Assembly: GCA_025890175.1 (NCBI GenBank) | Contig: JANPYM010000004.1 | Location: 2,372,682-2,436,681, forward strand | Direction: 5' to 3' | Source: Ciborinia camelliae | Lineage: Eukaryota; Ascomycota; Leotiomycetes; Helotiales; Sclerotiniaceae | DNA length: 64,000 bases | Part shown: positions 57,344 through 64,000 of the stretch, one piece after another | Numbering within the stretch: position 1 is the first letter of the stretch | How the letters are laid out: each line of letters opens with the position of its first letter | Notes under the pieces: generated by a model | What the model was told of the DNA's origin: nothing | What the model saw: only the letters and a program-made list of their open reading frames with translations | The model's database searches: none | Position numbers and translations under genes: made by a program

Positions 57344-60300
57344 ATGAGCCTCTTCTCGGCAGGTATGGACGCAAGATATCATAATGGAACGCCTGGAAGG
57401 GAAAATACTGTGCGAGACTGGGGAGAGAATGCTGCAGAGACATTGGCACGAAGAATCCCTTCAAGTGAACCACGGCGACCGCGGGGTCCTGGATGGGACA
57501 GTACCATTCGCACAGTTACACCCGAATCCATCGAGGTCCCAGACGACAATTTAAGCATGTTGGAGACTCCACCCAGAATCTTTCAATCTGTGCAGACTTC
57601 ACCGCGATCGATACCCGGCGGGGAAAAGCCCAAAGAACGGCGCCAAGGCCTTGTTTTTAATGATTCATATAGCAGTGACTCTATTGACAAGCCCCCTCAA
57701 AGTACCATGAGTCTTCGATCTCGACCTCGGACATATACTGTGGATGCTACTACACGAAAGAGATCAGGCTCTAGAGGGGCTCCTAGGAATAGGCAGCGAA
57801 TTGGATCAATACATTCTACAAATTCGTCATCATTTCATGATATCGAGCCGCGAGCCGATGCTAATACTGCGGCTGGATATTTACCTACTTTCAATAGAAA
57901 TACATTGACTAAATCGAACTCTCTCGAAAAGGAAAAAGGCAATGGTAGACGATTGGTCAAAAAACACACACGGCCGACCTCGCCGTTTCAGGCATTTGTG
58001 GATATACCCACCATCGACTCTCTCGCAGAACCTGTATCCACTGGTGATGCCAAGAAGATATTGGGTCTTATGAAAAGTCTACGCGGTTCTATGAGGGGTG
58101 AAGTCGAGTATCAAACAGTAGAACGTGGGCGATGGTATAAGGGGGTGTGTTATATTGATGATGCGAAGGGCTCTTTGATGCATGAGGATGACGACAAAGG
58201 ACCTTTCCATATCGCTGTAGCAACCGACCTCCGAGGGTGCAGAGTAAGACCAATCATGTACTTATTGGAACGACAAGTAAGGTGTTTGGAAATATCAAAT
58301 CCTAGTCTCGGCTTAGATCTTCGTCTTCTACCAACCAATCCTCTCGAGTTTGACTCCTGGTTAGCAGCAATACTCCCATGGCAACAGATCAGGCTGTCTG
58401 GTTCTTTTCCAGCTCCACTGAAAACGCCAATAGGAAATCACGATGATAGACGTCCAACCAAGGACCGACGCGGCTCCGAGTATAGCAATAAGGACTCAAA
58501 TATCATCAAAGTAGCCAAGCTACTCTTATGGGATAAGGGGCCATCCCTATCTCCTGATTCTATTATAACCCGCCGTTCTACACGACATTTGCGTAATTCT
58601 GGGCAACAGTGGCGTAGAATATCTTGTATACTCCAGGATAATGGTGCCCTCAAGCTTCTGACGGAGAATGATGCTGTGTTGCTTTCAGTCGTCCAGCTCC
58701 CGCAACTATCCCGAAGCGCAATACAAAAGCTTGACAAGTCAGTACTAGGGGAGGAATATTGCGTCGCCATTTTTCCACAGTACACGTCTAACTCTACAGA
58801 CTTGTCCATATTTAGACCTATCTACCTGGCATTAGAGACGCGTCTGGTATTCGAAGTGTGGCTATGTCTATTGCGGGCTTTCACAATCCCAGAAATATAT
58901 GGTCCTGATACACTACAGCAGATTGAGGAGCACGACGAAAACAAGGACTTGCCTGGAGGATATTCTCCTACAACCACTGATATGTTTCGAATTGAGAAGT
59001 CTCTCAGCATGCGAATCGTAGAAGCCAAGTTTCGGAAACCTGGTACAAGGCCAGAGGTACCTCAGTATGGCAGACACTCTGTAAGGCCAGAGCCAGAGGG
59101 GATTCTCGGTGACTACTTTGCAGAGGTCATGCTTGACTGTGAGGTTCGCGCCCGTACCGTGACAAAGTTTGAGACTAGGAATCCATTTTGGCGAGAAGAA
59201 TGCGAATTCACTGATCTACCTCCTCATTTACCCAAGCTATCGATAGTTCTGAAACGTATGGAAATGTCACAGCTGACAGTACAAGGATTCTTGTCAAGCT
59301 CAAGCGTGCAGGCGACGGAGCAACAAGTGGAAATCATCTGCGGGGTGATTGACATTCCTTTTGACAAGCTCGAGCGAGGCAAGGACAATGAGGCATGGTG
59401 GCCAATTTTGGATCAAAATCAAGATCCGGTTGGAGAAATGTTGATGAAAGTGCGACATGATGAAGTTGTGGTACTTCTTGCTAAAGATTATCAACCTATT
59501 TCTGAACTTTTGCACAATTTTAACAACGGTTTGACATTGCAGATATCTCAGGTCATACCCAATAGTCTGCGACAGCTATCTGAGGTATTGATAAACATAT
59601 TCCAAGTATCCGGAAATGGGTCGGAATGGCTGAAGGCCCTAGTTGAGGACGAAATCGATGGCATTGGAAAAGAAGCTCCTACCAAACGACTGAGATACAG
59701 CCGGAGGATTGGTTCAAATGAAATGTCCTTCATGTCCGTTGATCGGGAACAGTCGGTTCGAGACATGGGGAAAAGTCTCAATACCGAAGCGAACCTTTTG
59801 TTTCGAGGAAACTCTTTACTCACCCAAGCTCTTGACTTTCACATGAGACGAGTCGGCAAGGAATATCTCTCTGAAATTTTAGGCGAGCAAATACGGACAA
59901 TCAACAACATTAACCCTGATTGCGAAGTCGACCCATCTAGAATCGACAGTGCCAGTTCATTCGACAGAAACTGGGTTTCATTAATCGCTTTGACTACTGA
60001 CGTCTGGAGGTCAATCGCTGATTCTGCAACTCGATGTCCGCCAGAATTGCGACAAGTTTTCAAGTACATCCGCGCTGTTGCTGAAGATAGATACGGAGAC
60101 TTCCTTCGTACTGTAGCCTATACCAGTGTCTCTGGTTTCATATTTCTACGCTTCTTCTGCCCCGCAATTCTCAACCCAAAATTGTTCGGGCTGCTCCCAG
60201 ATCATCCTCAGCAGAAGGCTCAACGGACATTCACTCTCATAGCAAAGAGCTTACAGGCCCTGGCAAATTTATCAAGCTTTGGACAAAAAGAGTCCTGGAT

Positions 60301-61453
60301 GGAACCAATGAACAAATTTCTTCATCAGCATCGTCAAGGTGTCAAGGATTTCCTCGATTCTATTTGTGCGATAGCCCCGGATCGCACAACTTTTGCAATG
60401 CCTGCGTCGTATTCCACACCCATCACCATCCTGTCAAGATTGCCACCCACCTCTAGAGAAGGATTTCCTTCTTTGCCATATTTAATTGATCATTCGAGAA
60501 GCTTTGCCGACTTGGTCAAATTATGGTTAGAAGGAACTTCAAAATCCATGCCTCACTATTTTGAAGGCGATCTTGCTGAGTTTAACGACCTCTGCATAGC
60601 GCTCAAGAAGCGCACCGATGAATGTATACTTAAAGCCGAAGACTACGGCGATCGCGTTGCCGATCAAGCCTCTCTTCAATTGGAAGATATTGTCGAGGGT
60701 CTTCAATCCACCCACATCCAAGAATCCCCTCAACTCAACGCACTCCCTCCCCCACAATCACAACTCCAACCAGAACCAGAACCGGAACCAGAACCAGAAC
60801 AACAGGATCCAGTCCTCACTCCCCCCTGGCATGACTACTCCTTAACCAACAGCAATGCCACAAGCATAAATAACACTAGCCAAACACTTCTCCCCGCCCC
60901 CGGGTCCGCCGGCAGCGGGAGTGAAAAAACCGGCGCGACTTCTAGTAGTAAGGAAAAAGAAAAGGAAAAGAAAGAAAAACAAAATTTCTGGGAGGCGACG
61001 TTTGGGAAAGATTCGAAATATCAGAGACCTTACGCTCCTGCTCCACCTTTAGATCATAGTGCGCAACAGTTGGGCACGCAAGCCTCCAGTCCTCCGGGAG
61101 ATAAAAGAGGATTGGCGGGATTTGGGATCAATAGACAGGAAAAACAGAGTAGGAGCTTTCTGGGGGGGCTCAGGAGGAAGGGGAAACATGAACCGAAAAG
61201 TCAGGGCAGTGGGAGTAGCAATGATGGGGGTTTCGTGATGGCGCCGGCGATCCCGGGGAGCTCGGGGGCGGGGACGGCGACGGTGACGGCTATGAGTGTT
61301 GATACTAGTGGTGGTGGGAATGGGAATGGAAATGCTCGGGGTGGAGGGGCCGACAATTTAAGAGATGAGATTGTGTCGCCGACGATGGGGAGTCATATGT
61401 CACGAGAGGGACCAGGACCAGGACCAGGACCAGGACAGGGCGGTATGTTTTAG
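57344..61453 (+). CDS. bud2: Bud2-like Ras GTPase-activating protein (C2 + RasGAP)
   Basis: A single exon encodes 1369 aa. The likely role is a GAP for the Rsr1/Bud1-type Ras GTPase controlling polarity and branching at the cortex. Residues 1-230 are disordered. Two PH-like regions follow (about 240-350, and about 420-515 ending VFEVWLCLLRAFTIPEIYG). A C2-like domain starts at about 589 (GDYFAEVMLDCEVRARTVTK). The RasGAP domain begins with LLFRGNSLLTQALDFHM at about 817, where the Arg is the expected finger. It includes the signature FLRFFCPAILNPKLFG at about 934. The C-terminal 240 residues are low complexity, with a Glu-Pro run and Gly/Pro repeats. An internal coiled, Lys/Glu-rich segment precedes NFWEATFGKD. 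The start codon overlaps the stop of an upstream ORF (ATGA), so Met 8 (57365) is an alternative start. The domain core is intact. Confidence 0.92.
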   Translation: MSLFSAGMDARYHNGTPGRENTVRDWGENAAETLARRIPSSEPRRPRGPGWDSTIRTVTPESIEVPDDNLSMLETPPRIFQSVQTSPRSIPGGEKPKERRQGLVFNDSYSSDSIDKPPQSTMSLRSRPRTYTVDATTRKRSGSRGAPRNRQRIGSIHSTNSSSFHDIEPRADANTAAGYLPTFNRNTLTKSNSLEKEKGNGRRLVKKHTRPTSPFQAFVDIPTIDSLAEPVSTGDAKKILGLMKSLRGSMRGEVEYQTVERGRWYKGVCYIDDAKGSLMHEDDDKGPFHIAVATDLRGCRVRPIMYLLERQVRCLEISNPSLGLDLRLLPTNPLEFDSWLAAILPWQQIRLSGSFPAPLKTPIGNHDDRRPTKDRRGSEYSNKDSNIIKVAKLLLWDKGPSLSPDSIITRRSTRHLRNSGQQWRRISCILQDNGALKLLTENDAVLLSVVQLPQLSRSAIQKLDKSVLGEEYCVAIFPQYTSNSTDLSIFRPIYLALETRLVFEVWLCLLRAFTIPEIYGPDTLQQIEEHDENKDLPGGYSPTTTDMFRIEKSLSMRIVEAKFRKPGTRPEVPQYGRHSVRPEPEGILGDYFAEVMLDCEVRARTVTKFETRNPFWREECEFTDLPPHLPKLSIVLKRMEMSQLTVQGFLSSSSVQATEQQVEIICGVIDIPFDKLERGKDNEAWWPILDQNQDPVGEMLMKVRHDEVVVLLAKDYQPISELLHNFNNGLTLQISQVIPNSLRQLSEVLINIFQVSGNGSEWLKALVEDEIDGIGKEAPTKRLRYSRRIGSNEMSFMSVDREQSVRDMGKSLNTEANLLFRGNSLLTQALDFHMRRVGKEYLSEILGEQIRTINNINPDCEVDPSRIDSASSFDRNWVSLIALTTDVWRSIADSATRCPPELRQVFKYIRAVAEDRYGDFLRTVAYTSVSGFIFLRFFCPAILNPKLFGLLPDHPQQKAQRTFTLIAKSLQALANLSSFGQKESWMEPMNKFLHQHRQGVKDFLDSICAIAPDRTTFAMPASYSTPITILSRLPPTSREGFPSLPYLIDHSRSFADLVKLWLEGTSKSMPHYFEGDLAEFNDLCIALKKRTDECILKAEDYGDRVADQASLQLEDIVEGLQSTHIQESPQLNALPPPQSQLQPEPEPEPEPEQQDPVLTPPWHDYSLTNSNATSINNTSQTLLPAPGSAGSGSEKTGATSSSKEKEKEKKEKQNFWEATFGKDSKYQRPYAPAPPLDHSAQQLGTQASSPPGDKRGLAGFGINRQEKQSRSFLGGLRRKGKHEPKSQGSGSSNDGGFVMAPAIPGSSGAGTATVTAMSVDTSGGGNGNGNARGGGADNLRDEIVSPTMGSHMSREGPGPGPGPGQGGMF

Positions 61454-62282
61454 TATGGTAAGAGAAGAAAGAAGAAGGGGGGGGAGCGGAGCAAGAGAGA
61501 ATGAGGCGGAGAAAGAAGGATGGATATGGATATGGATACGGAAGAGATATAGATGTAGATGTAGATGTAGAAGAGCGCTTTTTGTTTTGTGATTGGATTG
61601 GATTGGATGGGATTGTATGGGATCGAACTGGATTGTATTGGATTGGATTGGATTGATTTATATACTGTATATCTAATCATCTACCTACCTATAACTTAAC
61701 CTAACCTAACCTGCTTACCTTACCTTACCTTACTTTACCTTACTTATATGTCTATGAATATTTATCTATATCTATATCTGTATCTGTATCTGTATAAAAT
61801 ACTATCTGAGGGAAATTACTTACTTACCTTTATATCTATCTATCTATCCCATCTATCCCATCCATTCCATCTATATCTATATGCAGATACCTACCTATCA
61901 ACAGATGAATCTTATCTCACTATATCTATCATGTCAAGACTGTGATACTCTGATACAGTACCCGGTATATGGTGTATACATTTCAGGCACGTAATATGTA
62001 CCTACCTATCTATGTAAACATATGATACCACGGCATTGCAATACAAGTCTTGATTTCATTCATTCATTCATTTGTTTCATTCGAGCTAAAGAGCCACAGT
62101 GATATCTAAGCTAGACGCTAGATGCTAGAAGCGCAAGACAATGAGGGGATATGATATGATAATTAAAATGCTTCCCAAACTGCAACAACGCCATCCATCA
62201 GTCATGATATCTCATCGCATATTTTTTAATAACTTTCCTTCCCTTCCCATCCATCCCGCACCATGCCTTCGTATCCTCAAAA
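61454..62282. other. Intergenic between convergent RasGAP and cyclophilin genes
   Basis: About 830 bp are rich in short runs: GATATG/GATGTA near 61520-61572, GGATTGGATTG near 61592-61655, TACCTTACC near 61680-61745, TATATC/TGTATC near 61763-61795. No gene is supported. Confidence 0.65.
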
Positions 62283-63705
62283 CTAAGCAAAGAACTTGCT
62301 ATAAGCAGCCTTTTCCTTCTTAGCCCTCTCAGTTATATTCTTCCTCACAGCCGATAATTCCTTAACCACGGCCGCATCACCGGGAACCAATTTATTGGCC
62401 TCCTCCAAATCCTTCAACGCATCCTCTTCATTCTTAAGTCCCACATAAGCGACTGCGCGGCGGTAGAGAGCTTTAGCTTTATCAACATCGGTGGTACCGG
62501 ATACGGCGAGAGCAGCACTAGCGGTACGTTCGGCATCGGCGAAGTTCTTGAGTTTGTTGTGGAGGAGGGCGGAGTTGCTGTTGAGGGTGAAGCGGAGAGC
62601 TGAGAGGGCAGAGGAGGTTTCGGGAGGAGAAGACGTCAAGTCTGGTTCTTCGTTGAGGTAGCGGAGACCTTTTTCGTATTTGTCGAGGGCAAGGGGGAGT
62701 TTGTTGGTTTTGAAAGCGGAGTTTCCGTATGTCTTGAGATCTGTTACGATTTTGATGGTTTCAGAGGCGGTTGGGGGAGTGGTCATGTCTTCTGGGAAGT
62801 CTGTTTTGGGGGGATTTCTATGTTAGCCAATGGTCCAAATTATCAAATAACAACGCAGAAGACCTAGATTGACGAAAGGAAATACTAAAATAGGAAAGCT
62901 GGACATTTTAAAAAATGCTGTATATATGAGACGGGTAAGGAAAGGTGGGATATCAAGGAGTTATGTTGCACATATGTTGGCTAGCTTTTGAAACAGTTGA
63001 AGAAGGATGATTTGGGAGATAAAGTACCTTCGTAAATGTCGCCAGTAGAATCAGGTACTTTGACATCGGCAGATTCGGCTTCTTCACCAGTAAGCTCCCC
63101 ACAGTCGGTGATGGTGACTTCCTTGTTAGGTTTGTCGCCAGCTTGAGTTGGCATATTCTCGATTTTGCGAACAATCGATTTACCGCTAAGGACTTGACCG
63201 AAAACGACGTGCTTGCCATCGAGATGAGGAGTTTCCACTGTTGTGATGAAGAATTGACTTCCGTTGGTACCTGTAGAAGGGGATTTGTTAGTTTCATGTT
63301 TTAATGTATTGTTTGGGGAGTTTAAGATGAGGGGTAAGTAGTATACATACCTGGACCAGCATTGGCCATTGACAGTAAGAAAGGTCTGTCGTGCTTCTCT
63401 ACGAAATTCTCATCATCGAATTTGACGCCGTAAATACTCTCTCCACCGGTTCCATTGCCAGCTGTGAAATCACCACCTTGAATCATGAATTGCTTGATCA
63501 CACGATGGAAACCGGAACCCTTGTAAGAGAGAGGTTTGCCTGATTTTCCAACACCCTTCTCACCGGTGCAGAGTGCTCGGAAGTTATCTGCGGTCTTGGG
63601 AGTAATGTCATCGTACAATTCAAAAATGATTCGTCCTTGAGGGTCTTTCCCAATGGAAATGTCGAAGAAAACTCGACTGCGGGGTTTGGATGCTGCGGCA
63701 GACAT
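62283..63705 (-). CDS. cpr6: Cyclophilin-40 type peptidyl-prolyl isomerase with TPR domain
   Basis: Three exons, 63705-63351, 63270-63028 and 62800-62283 (introns of 80 and 227 bp, all phase 1), give 371 aa, the usual Cyp40 size. It is an Hsp90 co-chaperone in the cytosol. The cyclophilin domain (about 1-180) carries [16 protein letters not shown] with the catalytic Arg, [10 protein letters not shown] and [10 protein letters not shown]. The position equivalent to CypA Trp121 is His in [15 protein letters not shown], a known Cyp40 hallmark associated with weaker cyclosporin binding. A linker with YEDFPEDM joins the C-terminal TPR domain (about 215-371), which has [20 protein letters not shown] and [20 protein letters not shown], including the Lys/Arg positions expected to clamp the Hsp90 EEVD tail. 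Everything is intact. The acceptor CAAAACAG for exon 3 is well placed. Confidence 0.96.
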
Positions 63706-64000
63706 TTTGTTGTTGGGTATATGTGGTGGGAGAGAGAGTGTGTGAGAGAGGAATGAAGAACTGAATGGAAATAAACAATCGTAGTATCGTATGTAAAATG
63801 AAAGGAGCTTTATAGGTTATAAAATTGATTGCTTGGTAGCTTGATTGCTTTTTTCTAACAATTTCAGCCTTCTTATGAGTGAGTACCTAGGTAGAAGCTT
63901 CGAGATGGAGAGTTTGGAATGTGGGGGTCGGTGTTTGTACTTTCCGATATGAAGCTTTACTTAAAATGGAAAATGAGGCTATTCACGTGAGCCGAAATTC
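63706..64000. promoter_or_regulatory. Cyclophilin-40 upstream region
   Basis: About 295 bp of 5' flank run to the window edge. It has GAGAGAG-type purine stretches next to the start and AT-rich TTATAAAATTG and TTTATAGG sequences at about 63808-63828 that could serve as TATA-like elements. No specific factor site is claimed. Confidence 0.4.

Overview
This looks like the nuclear genome of a filamentous ascomycete (Pezizomycotina). The evidence is the short GT-AG introns of about 50-230 bp with CTAAC/CTGAC-like branch sites, fungal-specific gene families (Vac7, fungal STAND/NACHT, NmrA-like, aegerolysin, Wee1 with a very long N-terminus, Bud2-type RasGAP) and intergenic DNA full of simple repeats. 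The density of TACCTACC/GGTAGGTA tracts fits a Leotiomycete such as a Helotiales or Sclerotiniaceae relative, but that placement is inference. No rRNA, tRNA, CRISPR array or transposon was recognised.

Layout. 1-13 kb is a housekeeping block: the 3' end of a small gene (+), then three minus-strand genes: splicing factor Prp1/Prp6, a dynamin-family GTPase and Vac7. 13-18.8 kb is a repeat-rich gap. 18.8-31.6 kb is an accessory island: a secreted GMC oxidoreductase (+), a STAND/NACHT protein (+), a broken NmrA-like gene (-), an aegerolysin (-), an unrecognised six-exon candidate gene (-) and an 11-exon MACPF/perforin-like gene (+). 31.6-43.3 kb holds no gene I can support and ends in hexamer and other simple repeats. 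43-64 kb returns to core genes: Wee1 kinase (+), long purine, pyrimidine and TAGG repeat blocks, a broken F-box-like gene (-), mitochondrial ribosomal protein L20 (-), a conserved-looking Ser/Pro-rich protein (+), a Bud2-like RasGAP (+) and cyclophilin-40 (-).

How the genes relate. The core genes are independent cell-cycle, polarity, splicing, vacuole and chaperone functions with no shared pathway. The island is different. It combines a STAND receptor-type ATPase with an aegerolysin and a MACPF-like protein, and these last two families are known in other fungi to act together as two-component pore formers. The two genes point away from each other, about 2.7 kb apart, with one unrecognised gene between them. 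This is the best candidate here for an accessory defence or competition system. Several genes in this window are split into exons too short for simple open-reading-frame calling, so exon junctions given here are reconstructions from splice sites and phase and need transcript support.
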